DNA of 64,000 nucleotides from Adiantum capillus-veneris (Eukaryota > Streptophyta > Polypodiopsida > Polypodiales > Pteridaceae). This document shows, piece after piece, positions 1 to 10,995 of the stretch; the stretch's first letter is position 1; every line of letters begins with the position of its first letter. The position numbers and the translations under genes were made by a program. Under the pieces are notes generated by a model. The model did no database searches. It had not been told where the DNA came from and was given only the letters and a program-made list of their open reading frames with translations. The DNA is taken from NCBI GenBank assembly GCA_014529385.2, contig CM043965.1, positions 19,395,912 to 19,459,911 of the forward strand, in the 5' to 3' direction.

Positions 1-87
1 TAAGGTCAAGATGGCAAACAATAGCAAGGCTAGGTGTGTAGGCATTTGTAAAAATGTTTTTGTGGAGGCCTTGGAATTAAGAAGGCA

Positions 88-3000
88 GTGGATTTCTATG
101 TCATGTCTACCAAAGGAAATGGTTACCCATTTATCCTAGGGAGACCATGGCTGATGAAAATGCGAGCTTTGCAGGATTGGGAGAGTGGAAAGCTAATTTG
201 CAGGAACGACAATCATAAGAAGGTTGTCTTTGACATGAAGGAGCAACGCCAAGAGGAGCTCCATGAAGAATCATCTCAAAGTGAGACGGAAGAAGGTTGG
301 ACCGATAACACTTCAGAAGAAGAAAGTAGCGGCAGCATTACTGAAGAGGAGTCTTCCATCGAAGTCATGGGGGTAAAGTTTAAGCCAACCAACCAAGAGA
401 CCTCTTGTCAAGGTTTGGAGGAGGTAAGTTCCCAAGAGAACCAAAAGGTGGAAGATGAAAGAATGCTAGAAGGTATGCTATCTACAACACTTACAAAGGA
501 TGAAAGAGAGGATTTCAAATGTGTGCTAAGGAAATTTCCTAGGCTTTTTGCTAAAGACTACACCAATGTGCGTGGAGTAGATGCTGTTCAACACAAAATT
601 GAGTTGAATCCAGAGGCCACACCTAAGGCTCAGAAGCTACGAAGGCTAGGAGTCATCAAGGAGCAGGCTTTAATCAAGGAGGTAAGAAAGCTTCTAGCAG
701 CAGGTTTCATTTATCCAGTGGAGAATTCAGAGTGGGTCTCTCCCGTTGTTGTCACTCCTAAGAAAAACGGAAAGTGGAGGGTGTGTGTGGATTACCGTCC
801 ACTCAATGAGGCAACAAAAAGAGATCACTTTCCCCTCCCATTTCAGGATGAGATACTAAATGAGGTAGCTGGTCATGAGAAGTACACTGTGTGTGATGGC
901 TACTCAGGCTACTTTCAAATAGGTATCGCATTGGAAGATCAATTGAAAACAACCTTTATCACTCCTTGGGGTTGTTATGCTTTTAGAGTCATGCCATTTG
1001 GTCTGACAAATGCTCCTGCAACATTCCAACGTTTCATGAACATGGTGTTTCAAGCATTCTTTGGAAAGTCAATTAGGGTGTTCATTGATGATTTTTGCAT
1101 TTATAGCTCAAAATCATTGCATCTACAAAGGGTAGAAGAAGGTTTAAAGAAGCTCTACGACATGGGAGGTCAACTCAACCCCGACAAGTGCCACATAGGT
1201 GAGGATGAAGTGATCTTGCTTGGTCACAAGGTTTCCTATAAAGGCATTGAGGTGGATCCTTCAAAGGCAAAGGCTCTTATTAAGCTCCCATCACCGAAGA
1301 GTCTTAAGGAGGTCATCTCTTTCATTCAGAAGGTGAAGTATATGTCACGCTTCATTCACTTCGCCTCGGAGTTGCTTCATCCTTTGCAAAAGTTGACACA
1401 ACAAGTAGAATTTGCATGGTCTGATGAGCTTGAAGAGTATTTTTGTAACATTAAAGTCATTTTGTCAGAGCTACCAACACTCATGCCTCCTTGTTGGGAG
1501 TACACATTCTTTGCTAGCTCTAGTGTTGGAAGGGAAACAATTGGTGTTGTGTTGCTACAACAAGATACCCACAGTACAAGGATGCGACCCATCTACTTTG
1601 CTAGTAGGGTCATGAATGCTTTGGAGAGAGACTACACAGAAGCAGAACTCATGATGCTTTCTCTCATGTTTGCGATAAGGAAGTTTAGATCCTACTTGCT
1701 CCCAAAACCTTTTGTAATCCTCACCGCAGAGAATTTGTTCCCCTGGGTGTCATCTCAAATGAATCTTACTACTAGGATCTCAAAGTGGATTATGGAGTTG
1801 CAAGAGTTTCAATACTCTTTCAAGGTAGAAGATAGTGTGCGTGCACAATTGGCAGGGATTCTCACTTATAGGGTGCATGAAAAGGAGCTTAAGGTGCCTG
1901 AAGTAAAGACCCTACCATTGCCACCACCAAAAAGTATTCCTAATGCTTTTACCTTGTTCTTTGATGGAGCTTTTCGACGAGCCACAGGGAAAGCAGGGGG
2001 AGGGCTAGTGTTGCTCAACCCAAGTGGAGAGGTGGTCATGAAAGAGAAGGTCAATCTACCAGGTTCAACTAGCAACAATGAAGCAGAATACGACACACTA
2101 CTTCATGGTTTGAAGATGTGCATTGGCCAAGGGATAAAACGTCTCATGGTTAAGGGAGATGCACTTCTCATTGTTAAACAGATTTTAGGCATTTGGGCAT
2201 GCAAGAATGAAAGCTTAAGGACAAAATTTCATGCCATTCGTAAGATGTTTAATCAGTTTGAAGAAGTGCAACTATATCATATTCCGAGGAAACAAAATGA
2301 AGATGCCGATTTACTTGCACAACAAGCAGTTACATGTGTTGAGAGAGAAGTGCAGGTCATCATGGTGGCAGCAGTTGTCAAGCAACCGAGATACCAGGGA
2401 TTGGAGTCATTGGCTCCCATTATTGGCTACATTTTGGAGGGTGAGTTTCCACAAGACTTCACGAAGGCTCAGAAGAGGAGACTCATGAAGAAGGCAAGTT
2501 TCTATCTCTTCCTAGAAGGCTCCCTCTATCAAAAAGGGAAGGATCAAGTGTGCAGAAGAGTACCAACTATCGAGGAAATTCCAGCCATTCTAAAAGGTTT
2601 GCATGAAGAGGCATGTGGTGGTCATTTTGCCCAAGAATCAACTGTGAAGAAGATTTTGCTTGCGGGGTATGTTTGGCCAAGCTTGCATGTGGACGTTCAA
2701 CATTGGTGTAAAAGCTGTCACAATTGTCAGATAAATGGAAATAGAAGGTTGGTGCATGGCCCGAGGCAAATAGTTCTTGCAAATGGACCCTTTGAAAAGT
2801 GGGGCATTGATGCTATGGGTCCTCTGCCTAGGACAAAAAATGGTAAACTCTACATTCTAGTGGTTGTAGACTATATGACTAGGTCGGTGGAAGCTCAAAG
2901 TGTGGCAAGAGTGAATGAGAGGATAGTTAGCAAGTTTGTGTACAATCACATTTGTTGCAGATTTGGCACACCTTTGGAGATTGTTTCTGATAATGGTCCA

Positions 3001-3819
3001 GGGTTTAGGAAGGGCTTGCTCACAGAAGTTTGTGAAGAGCTTCACATTCTACATCGTCATAGCACACCATACTACCCACAGTCAAATGGTTTGGTGGAGA
3101 AGGCTAATGGTGTCATTGCAGGAATCAGTAGAAATATGGTGCAAAACAAGACAAAATTATGGGATGACTTCTTGGATGGTGCCTTGTGGGCATATCAAAC
3201 CACATATAGGGAAGCCACGGAGTTCACACCATTTCACTTGGTCTATGGTCAAGAGGCTTTGCAGCCTATCGAGCTCAACATTCCAACAATGCGACTTCAT
3301 GGCAAAGGAACACAAGATGATCAAGAGGTATGGATGGATCGACTTCTTACGTTAGTGGAGCTTGAGTGGAAAAGAGAAGCAGCATACGAGTGCTACAAGA
3401 GGAAAGCCACGCAAGCGAAAGAAACGCACGACAAGAAACTGAAGGACAAAGGCATCAAGGAAGGAGAGCTTGTGCTAAGGTATGACAATCGACTTGACAA
3501 TCGTTTTGATGCCAAGTTTGAAACTAGATGGCAAGGGCCATACATAGTCAAGAAGTCTTTCAATTCTAGTTACTATCAGCTTATGGACTTGAATGGTAAA
3601 GAGCACTCCAGGAAGGTAAACGGCTATCGCTTGAAGCCTTACTTGAGTCGCCTTCTACCAAAGGATCTACCAGAGCAAAAGGCAACTATCACATGTAAGT
3701 ATTGTTTCATGAAGCATGAGTGTAACACAAACCAAAATTCCAAGGGGCCAAACAATGAAGATCTTGTCAAAGACTCAGAAGCACTCTCTTTGGAAAAGAT
3801 GCTCTATGATGGTACATGA
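88..3819 (+). CDS. pol: Gypsy pol polyprotein (protease end, RT, RNase H, second RNase H, integrase)
   Basis: A 1,243-codon open frame encodes most of the replication enzymes of element A. Residues 15-21 hold the retropepsin C-terminal motif FILGRPW. RT follows at about 190-400 with catalytic FIDD at 332-335, then the RT-linked RNase H at about 460-600. A second RNase H begins near 620 (first acidic residue D626). Integrase shows an HHCC zinc motif (H839, H846, C877, C880), catalytic D908, D968 and E1004 (35 residues between the last two), and a GPY motif at 1150-1152. The listed start is not a true start: protease coding continues upstream to the window edge in another frame, so a small indel near 78-88 has split the protein. 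The second RNase H looks decayed in places. Apart from that shift the frame is unusually intact next to elements B and C, so element A may be younger. Confidence 0.85.
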   Translation: MDFYVMSTKGNGYPFILGRPWLMKMRALQDWESGKLICRNDNHKKVVFDMKEQRQEELHEESSQSETEEGWTDNTSEEESSGSITEEESSIEVMGVKFKPTNQETSCQGLEEVSSQENQKVEDERMLEGMLSTTLTKDEREDFKCVLRKFPRLFAKDYTNVRGVDAVQHKIELNPEATPKAQKLRRLGVIKEQALIKEVRKLLAAGFIYPVENSEWVSPVVVTPKKNGKWRVCVDYRPLNEATKRDHFPLPFQDEILNEVAGHEKYTVCDGYSGYFQIGIALEDQLKTTFITPWGCYAFRVMPFGLTNAPATFQRFMNMVFQAFFGKSIRVFIDDFCIYSSKSLHLQRVEEGLKKLYDMGGQLNPDKCHIGEDEVILLGHKVSYKGIEVDPSKAKALIKLPSPKSLKEVISFIQKVKYMSRFIHFASELLHPLQKLTQQVEFAWSDELEEYFCNIKVILSELPTLMPPCWEYTFFASSSVGRETIGVVLLQQDTHSTRMRPIYFASRVMNALERDYTEAELMMLSLMFAIRKFRSYLLPKPFVILTAENLFPWVSSQMNLTTRISKWIMELQEFQYSFKVEDSVRAQLAGILTYRVHEKELKVPEVKTLPLPPPKSIPNAFTLFFDGAFRRATGKAGGGLVLLNPSGEVVMKEKVNLPGSTSNNEAEYDTLLHGLKMCIGQGIKRLMVKGDALLIVKQILGIWACKNESLRTKFHAIRKMFNQFEEVQLYHIPRKQNEDADLLAQQAVTCVEREVQVIMVAAVVKQPRYQGLESLAPIIGYILEGEFPQDFTKAQKRRLMKKASFYLFLEGSLYQKGKDQVCRRVPTIEEIPAILKGLHEEACGGHFAQESTVKKILLAGYVWPSLHVDVQHWCKSCHNCQINGNRRLVHGPRQIVLANGPFEKWGIDAMGPLPRTKNGKLYILVVVDYMTRSVEAQSVARVNERIVSKFVYNHICCRFGTPLEIVSDNGPGFRKGLLTEVCEELHILHRHSTPYYPQSNGLVEKANGVIAGISRNMVQNKTKLWDDFLDGALWAYQTTYREATEFTPFHLVYGQEALQPIELNIPTMRLHGKGTQDDQEVWMDRLLTLVELEWKREAAYECYKRKATQAKETHDKKLKDKGIKEGELVLRYDNRLDNRFDAKFETRWQGPYIVKKSFNSSYYQLMDLNGKEHSRKVNGYRLKPYLSRLLPKDLPEQKATITCKYCFMKHECNTNQNSKGPNNEDLVKDSEALSLEKMLYDGT

Positions 3820-3834
3820 ATATACCATCATGTT

Positions 3835-3843
3835 GGGGGAGGG
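3835..3843 (+). other. Polypurine tract of element A
   Basis: A G-rich purine run lies just after the pol stop and 4 bases before the proposed LTR start. Such tracts prime plus-strand DNA synthesis in LTR retrotransposons. Position and composition fit; there is no independent proof. Confidence 0.6.
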
Positions 3844-5463
3844 CTAATGATAGCTGTTTTTCGGCTCTCCATAATTTCCATAGTAAGTTACTCCACCCTA
3901 CCAAATTCACCCAAACGCTATGGCTATCCCTACCATTTCACTGTACATAGGCGTGTGTGAGTTAGGGGGCTTTTCCCATATCTTCTTAAAAACCCTCAGC
4001 TAGCTACTCACTGGGCTAGTTGAGCCAAAAAAATAAAAAAAATTTAAAATAATAAAAGTATATTATGGCCTCTTTGTGTGTAAATATTTCATTGTATATA
4101 TGGCCTAAATATAGGGATTTTTAATAATTATTTTGGTATTTTATTTAAATATTCTACTTAGGTGTGTGTTTTATTAAACCTATGTACACCTTCTTTCATT
4201 CTCTTACACCATAATTATATTTTTTGCCAATATTGTACATACTCTAACCTCATATTTTTCCTTTATACAAATCACTCCCACATTTTCAACCTCACCCTCG
4301 TGAAAACAAAAAATTGATTTCTACTCAATGGTTACTTTTATTATATTATTTACTTGCATACCTTTTCCTCTTTCACCCAAAATAATTCAAGGAGGGACCA
4401 TATCATATGATTCCAATATCTTTCCATATCCATAACTCCTCTATATTTTTATTATTATTTTTACTCATTATTCTAACACCATGTGCTCATTGAGCTAAAG
4501 TCCATGAATAGTCCATACACTAGTCCCACCATGTATATATTTCTTTATTCACCAATAATCCTCCTCCATGCATGGGTCAAGGGCAACTTGGATGATTTGT
4601 ATTATAATATGACAAAGGAGGGGCTCACTCTTGAATGCATTGTACAAATTCAACAAAGGAGGGGGCCACTAAAAGACTTTTGCAGGCATAAAAAACAAGC
4701 TTTTTGGTGAGAATTTTGGCACCTATCTCCACTCCGAATCTGGAGCGGTGGTCAAAAGCGAAAATGTATCCCACGCTCTCAATAATCACCTCAAATTTTT
4801 TCATGATTTTTGGAGCTACCAGCGGTGAGCTATGATTTTTTGAGTGGACCCCAGTCTGCCCACTTTTCTCACAAGTAGCTTTTAGTCTTCTCTCACCCTT
4901 CCACACACCTACTCACTCTTACACATCCCTCCCTCTGCTTCCCTCACTCAAACCTGAAATTTCCATGGCTTCTCCCACCCTCTTCACCATTACCCTTCTC
5001 TCTCATCCCTATAGTTCTTTTATGAACCTCTACATACATACACCATCTCTATGGCTCTCTCTATTATCTCCAAAGTACAATTCCATCTTAACCCTTATAT
5101 ATATAAATAAATTCAGCATGTGTACCATGATTAACCTCTGCAAATCAAGAGATCTCATCAACGAAATTGCCATTTTCATCGTGGTGGTCAACCGTGGCGG
5201 CGGCGTAAAGAAGCAAAGAAGAAGAAGAAGACCAGCGGTCATTTTTTCCACAATCTACACAAGGGTGAGTTCAAGCTTCTTCAAAGCTTCACCATCTCAA
5301 TGATTCTCTTTTAATTCACCCCTCTTCCTTCATCAAATCAACTCACTCTACCCATTGTAAATGTAACATTAACTTTCTAGTGATTACTAACGACTAACAT
5401 ACTAACACAAAATAGCATTGACCTAACCATAAAAGACACCTCACCTCAAGACATGTGTATAGT

Positions 5464-5465
<2 letters not shown>

Positions 5466-5511
<46 letters not shown>
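5466..5511. repeat. (CT)n microsatellite in LTR A
   Basis: An uninterrupted run of about 23 CT units lies upstream of the LTR TATA box. Open frames read through it are artefacts of the dinucleotide repeat. Confidence 0.95.
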
Positions 5512-5512
<1 letters not shown>

Positions 5513-5682
5513 TACTTACTTTCACCTTATCTACCATCAATAATGCTCTTTTTTGAGCCCACACCCATGACTCAAGCAGACAAAGAAGGCCCGCAATGTT
5601 TTGATATTCAAAAAAATCATAATCCTGATTTGTTAGCTTGTAAATTAGTATTTCCAATAATCTTTATGAGGGGTCTCCAACC

Positions 5683-5690
5683 TATAAATA
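5683..5690 (+). promoter_or_regulatory. TATA box of LTR A
   Basis: TATAAATA is followed about 30 bases later by a CA-rich stretch suited to transcription start, with a CCAAT-like element about 30 bases upstream. This is the expected promoter arrangement of a 3' LTR. Confidence 0.55.
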
Positions 5691-5892
5691 GACCCCTCTC
5701 CTTCTTGTAAAACAACCTCCAACATCTCACATAGCACCCCAACACTCTATGCGTGAGGAGAGACTTAGGTGTAGCAACCACTTGTGAGCTTCACTCTTGG
5801 TGTGAGAGAATCCTTCAAGCTACACATTGCAAGTGAGAGAGCGTGAGTTCCACAAACCTCAAAACCACTATTGTATATGCTCCTTCATCATC

Positions 5893-5898
5893 AATAAA
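5893..5898 (+). terminator. Polyadenylation signal of LTR A
   Basis: AATAAA lies about 200 bases after the proposed TATA box, the expected distance for the end of R in an LTR. Confidence 0.45.
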
Positions 5899-6187
5899 TT
5901 GAGGTTTGGTGCATCAAAGGCGTGATTCGACGTTCAAATCTTCGTCCTTCCATTTGTGCAATACGGTTTGGTGAATTCAAGGTGACTTGAGTATTTGAGT
6001 TTTTATCGGTTGATCTTGATTTTAGAAAGTGTTTTAGTGTGTTTTTCATTGCCAGTTTTGTGTCCATTGTAAGAGGGTATTGTGGTGAGAGGTCTCCCAC
6101 ACCCTAAGATAGTGTGTGTGTGTTTTGGCAATGTTTTAGCAATCACTAAGCATTGAGTGAGTTTATACAAGTTCTACGATAGCATCA

Positions 6188-7789
6188 TAATGAACCATCT
6201 CCATTTGCAAGTCACAAATATGGTATTACGCAAGATCCTTTTCTCTCTCTCTTCCCTTTGCTCTAGCTCTCTCTGGTCCAGTTTGTGTGTGTCTTGGTGT
6301 GAGGTTGTTTGTGTGTGTTGTGTGGTGCATCTTCTTGGTTGTGCCAAAATCTCTCTTGCGTCCTAGTTCGCATACCATAACTAGGTGGTGCCCCTATCTT
6401 GTTTGGTTTTGGCTGTGGGTTTGTTGTTGTGTTGTGCTTGTGGTTGCCCCAGCCCCAATTGAGCAGCACGGGAGCCTTGAGGGGTGTTTAGAGGTCGCCT
6501 ATCTTGTTGCCCGCCCCGGACCGCCTCAGCAACAAGAGCCCAATGAGAGATAGCGAGGGGGGAACATGGCCAGAGATTGCAAGTTTGGAGGAAGCTGAAG
6601 CTGCATCACGACAACTTGAGTGTGGGCTATTGAGCAAGTGGGAGTGGGTTTGACATCCAGCATGGCAAGAATTGAGAAGGGAAAATGGTAGTACCATTAT
6701 ACTAATGGCGGGCTCCTGGGTCTGGGCAATATTCCAAGCACGGTGTGTGTGTGTGTGTGTGTGTGTGTGACGTGTGTCTTGATGAGCTGTGTGCAAGCAA
6801 AAGGCAGCCACTTGTGTAGTAATAACAGCAAAGGGTGGATAAGGAGTTTGCAAACGGATGGGGGTACCTCTCTAGGTGAGGAAAAAGCAGGACTATGCAC
6901 CATCTTTGGTCATTAGGCAGACAATAAGAGTTGACATGACCAGAGGCAGTACATGCACGAATGAAGCCTAATGTGGGTATGCAACAATGGGGAATTAATG
7001 GTAATGGGGCAAAGGGAAGCAAAGGATGGCAATTCGCCATTCACTGTAGGAGTGGAAGGCCTCTATGTTGCATCAACTAATAAGTGTTTGGAGGGCACAC
7101 AATGCAAGTGGGTACGTGTCTGTGGGTGTGGGGTCTCATCTCAAGCAGGAGCATCGGCTAATGGTTAGTTGGAGTTCGTTGAGTCCTAGCAAGGCACACA
7201 ATAACCGCTGAGATGTCTTCGGCACATAGAAATTAAAAGGCATGTGTGTGAGCAATAGCCGTGTGTAGTTGTCTGCGGTAGGAGATCCGAGAGTCAGAGA
7301 TTTTAGATTGCCAAGGATTTGGGCTCTTGGACAAGAGCGAATAAGAGGGAGATAGCCAGGGGTGCAAGTCCCCAATTTGAGAGTGTGTAGGGTATGGCTC
7401 TACTTAGTTCAAAGCCCGCAACACAAGCCAATTGGCTGGTGTAGCAAGAGATAGCCCTCAGATTGTGTATAAAACGGGTTGATGGTGGATGGGCTCATGG
7501 AGAGTTTAGCTTCCAAAAACGCAGTGCAAAGTGGGCCAGGGAGCTCAAATATAGTGGGTCCTATTGGCACGAGCTTGAGCTAGCAAAGCATTCTATGAAA
7601 AGGTTTGCACGACAAACAACGGGAAAAAGCTCTCTAGGTTTGTTGCCAAAACTCCAAGCGAATTTGATGAGGTTGCACCTAAACTGGCAGGGATATGTGA
7701 TCATATTCAAATTTACAGAGGTGCAATTGTGTGTGAAGGAGTTTGTTTTGTGCATTTAATGAAGGAGGGCCCTACAAATGAATTTTTCC
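6188..7789. other. Intergenic sequence, no recognisable gene
   Basis: About 1.6 kb of moderately G/T-rich sequence. It holds one (GT)n run near 6742-6769 and a 98-codon open frame at 7463-7759 without any motif I recognise. Short runs look like eroded coding DNA, but no frame is convincing. It may be remains of an older element. Confidence 0.5.
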
Positions 7790-7981
7790 TATCCGAAGAA
7801 AATAAGGGCAAGCTTGAATTCTCCCGGTTTTCAGGTCAAATTTTAAATCTTTTACTAGTAATTACACTAAAATTGGTGAAAAATTCTCGGTTTTCTTGAA
7901 AGCAAGTTCAAAATCTAACTGGGGTTTTAGGATTTCAGTCGGTTAAAAATACATTGGACCTCGGTTTTTTTCTAACACTGG
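7790..7981 (+). repeat. Left inverted-repeat arm
   Basis: Landmarks shared with the right arm on the opposite strand include CCGAAGAAAATAAGG near the outer end, TTCTCCCGGTTTT, GTAATTACA, and TTTTTTCTAACACTGG at the inner end. Identity looks near 80 percent by eye, with small indels. Confidence 0.75.
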
Positions 7982-7982
7982 T

Positions 7983-7988
<6 letters not shown>

Positions 7989-8017
<29 letters not shown>

Positions 8018-8018
8018 T
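7989..8018. repeat. (TG)n microsatellite
   Basis: About 15 TG units immediately inside the left arm of the inverted-repeat element. Confidence 0.9.
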
Positions 8019-9672
8019 TCTTTCTTTTGTGCCTTTTCATGCTCCATCCGTGGAATTTTTTCATTTTTATTTTTATTTTTTAATTATTACCTCAAGGGGA
8101 GGTCCCCACATGACACAAGATTGGTTTATGATGATGATCAACCAAGTGAGATAGAAGAAGTCAATGTATTTGGCTCGAATGGCCTCAATTGAGAGTGGTC
8201 CTATCACGTAGGCATCCACAACATGACTTCTTATGAGATTTTGTTAATGATATAATTTGACTAGACAAACACCTCTTGCGAACACAAGCAAATGAAATAT
8301 ATTCAAGCTCCAAGCCTTGTGATTTAGCATCAATTTGTGAATTACCAATAAAATTTTGGTCTTACTGCAAGAAAGTTCCTCTATCAAGTTTAAGGAATCA
8401 TAATTAATCCTCAATGCCCATTTGTAAATAAGCATTAAACCACACTTGTTCAATGAGACATGATCATTAATGGCATCACATTCTTTCTCTTCTGTTACTA
8501 CAAGACAACTCCTCATCAAAAAATTCCCCTCCTTTTGTGCTCGATACAAGTCCCTTCTTTCATTCCCCTTGCTTCCAGTTGACGATACTCATTGAATTAG
8601 AAAATTTTTATACGCCAATGTTAAATCACATACTATCAATCAAAAATCCATACATTTAATTTTTTGGTCATTGCAATTTCAAATTCTCAATCATCGTAAC
8701 ATTAATTGCCCATATCTCAAAGTCCTAATCATCCAAATCCAATTGAATTTGTAATTTAGGTTTTCATGATTAATGAATCACATTAATCAATCATTAGCAT
8801 GGTAATACACTAAAAATCTACTCAATTGAGCTCCAATTGAGCAATTTATCTCAATCTTTGAGGCAATATTGTGATACACACATCAACTATATGGCCAAAT
8901 TAATCATCATAATTAGTTTAAAAAACTGATTATTCATTCACACATTGATTACACATGCCATTGATTGGCACTCACACCCAAATTTTGGCCAAAACTATAT
9001 GCACATCAATTCCTCATTGTAATGCTTAAACTTCACACTTGATCAAGCATAAACAAATGCATGCGTGCTCAATTTCTCAAAATCAATCTTTATTTTCCCT
9101 AATCAAGCAATGCACACACTCAAAAATTAAACACAAAAGTTCAAGTTTGGATCAATTGGCAATGCAAATAGTCCTATCCCTAATGCTTGTGCACACTTTT
9201 CATACACATTTCACAATCAAAAAGCATTTGGGTGCTCCACTTGACCATCAATCATTAAATCAAGTGGTCTTCAATTGGGTACACACACTCACTCAAGATT
9301 AGGTGCACACACACTTGAATTGTATGGCAGTTTTTTCCTTCTTTAGTGCATTAGACACACAATTATCTTTACACACGCATGCATTCTTGTTGAAAATCAT
9401 GCATAATCTTGACACACACATCATTCAATAGTCAAAAGTGACCATCAATTTGGTTCCAAGTGAATCAAATCATGTGCAAAGTGTAGGTGTCTTGATTTGC
9501 CTATTATGTATCAATGTATGCATTTGAATGTTTGTAACTCTATCTATCCCCTCATCTATCTAGTCTCCACCATTCTGTTTGGTCATTCATTTATCTCATT
9601 ATCTATCTATACTATCCATTATTGTACACGTGTGAGTGTTTGAGTGTCACCTGGTCTTTTTCCATTAGTTTG

Positions 9673-9676
<4 letters not shown>

Positions 9677-9720
<44 letters not shown>
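9677..9720. repeat. (CT)n microsatellite
   Basis: About 22 CT units inside the inverted-repeat element, preceded at about 9540-9610 by loose TCTA-type repeats. Confidence 0.9.
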
Positions 9721-9722
<2 letters not shown>

Positions 9723-10430
9723 CGTGTCCCGTGTGTGTGTTCCCATCTCTATGTCTATTTATCTCTTAGTCAATTTGATTGCCTCTATACTCTACATATG
9801 AATGTTTGTCTATGTAGGTGTCTCTTAATCCAATATTAAAGTCAATGTCTCTTTGTATCTTTTCGTTCTTTGTTGATCTACCAATCCAAAAACCTTTCTT
9901 TGTTGAACTATTGATCTATTCATTGAGATGTTCCTCTTCTCTTGTATTGGCCAATCCCAGTAATGGCCCTCTCTAATTCTATCCATTTACATGCTAACCA
10001 ATCTTTCTTCTTGGAAAGACCCATCTATCCATTGATCTATCCATATTCTTTTCTACGAGCTAATCAGTTTCTATTTCTCTCTCTCTACACCTTTATCTAT
10101 CTACCTATCCATTTTCCTAGAGTTTTCTAGGAAATTTTTGGACTTTTTTCGCAAATTTTTAGATTTTGTGGCGATTTTTGGAGTTTCGGCCTATTTTTGG
10201 CATTTCTGGACAATTGGAAATTAAAAAATTAAAAAACTTGATAAAGAGCCGGGTTCGACTTTGAATTCGTGCCTTGCGGCGCATAAAACTCCTCGTCGGA
10301 TAGACCTTCACAGTCTCTTGGGACAATTTCCTATGACGTAAAAAGAAAAATCTTCCTCTTTCTGTCACCTGCGCTCATTCTACATGAACACCCCTCACCC
10401 TCTCTCTCTTCTCTAACTTTCCCTCTCTCC

Positions 10431-10627
10431 AGTGTTAGAAAAAAAACTGGGGTACAGTGTGTTTAAATCGGCCAAAATCATAAAATCCCGTTTAGATTGT
10501 GAGCTTGCCTTGAAGAAAATTGAGAAATTTTCACGGGTTTTATTGTAATTACCGGCAAAAGCTTTAAATTTTGACCTAAAAACCGGGAGAATTTCAAGCT
10601 TGACCTTATTTTCTTCGGTTAGAAAAA
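10431..10627 (-). repeat. Right inverted-repeat arm
   Basis: Reverse complement of the left arm. The outer end is the CTTATTTTCTTCGG side near 10605-10618 and the inner end is CCAGTGTTAGAAAAAA near 10430-10445. Confidence 0.75.
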
Positions 10628-10678
10628 ATGTATCTATAAACCCTACTCATGACCTTGATCTCTCTCTCACTAAACCCC

Positions 10679-10820
<142 letters not shown>

Positions 10821-10942
10821 ACTTTTTCTCTCCTTTCCTCTCTCTAATGTACTCGCGAGGCTGGCCCTGCGAGCTCTGTATGCCACAAAAACAACTCGTC
10901 GTGTAGCGCCCGCCAGCCTGCCCACGTGACGCGCTTGATGTC

Positions 10943-10992
<50 letters not shown>
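10943..10992. repeat. (CA)n microsatellite
   Basis: About 24 CA units shortly downstream of the CT tract. Confidence 0.95.

Positions 10993-10995
<3 letters not shown>

Larger units (their letters stand above)
1..6187 (+). mobile_element. Ty3/gypsy LTR retrotransposon A, Tat-like, 3' part
   Basis: The window opens inside this element. In order one sees the end of a retropepsin, RT, RNase H, a second RNase H, integrase, a polypurine tract and a long 3' LTR. The second RNase H between the RT-linked RNase H and integrase is the known hallmark of the Tat lineage of plant Ty3/gypsy elements. The 5' LTR, PBS and gag lie outside the window, so age and target duplication cannot be judged. The right boundary at about 6187 is inferred from a terminal CA and LTR-like content and could be off. 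Confidence 0.8.
3848..6187 (+). mobile_element. 3' LTR of element A (about 2.3 kb)
   Basis: The proposed LTR starts with TGATAGCT after the polypurine tract and ends with AGCATCA, an imperfect inverted match. It contains a TATA box near 5683 and AATAAA at 5893, placing U3 at roughly 1.85 kb, R at about 200 bp and U5 at about 270 bp. Short open frames inside it look incidental. The 5' LTR is outside the window, so the ends cannot be confirmed by comparison. Confidence 0.55.
7790..10627. mobile_element. Non-autonomous DNA element with long terminal inverted repeats
   Basis: Two arms of about 195 bp, at 7790-7981 and 10431-10627, are inverted copies of each other along their whole length with scattered mismatches. 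They enclose 2.4 kb of AT-rich DNA with no transposase-like frame, one (TG)n, one (CT)n and (TCTA)-rich runs. Long inverted termini without a transposase suggest a Mutator-like or foldback-type non-autonomous element. No clear target-site duplication is visible, so an old inverted duplication remains possible. Confidence 0.55.

Noticed and set aside
4483-5710. Small open frames inside the LTR of element A
   Set aside because: Short, overlapping on both strands, no motif, and partly made of (CT)n.
6383-6400. TGGTGCCCC as a primer-binding site
   Set aside because: No LTR end upstream and poor match to known plant PBS types.
7463-7759. 98-codon frame upstream of the inverted-repeat element as a gene
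   Set aside because: No recognisable motif, comparable frame on the other strand, and no promoter or neighbour support.
7790-10627. The two matching arms as LTRs of a retrotransposon
   Set aside because: They are in opposite orientation, so they are inverted and not direct repeats; no PBS or pol is enclosed.
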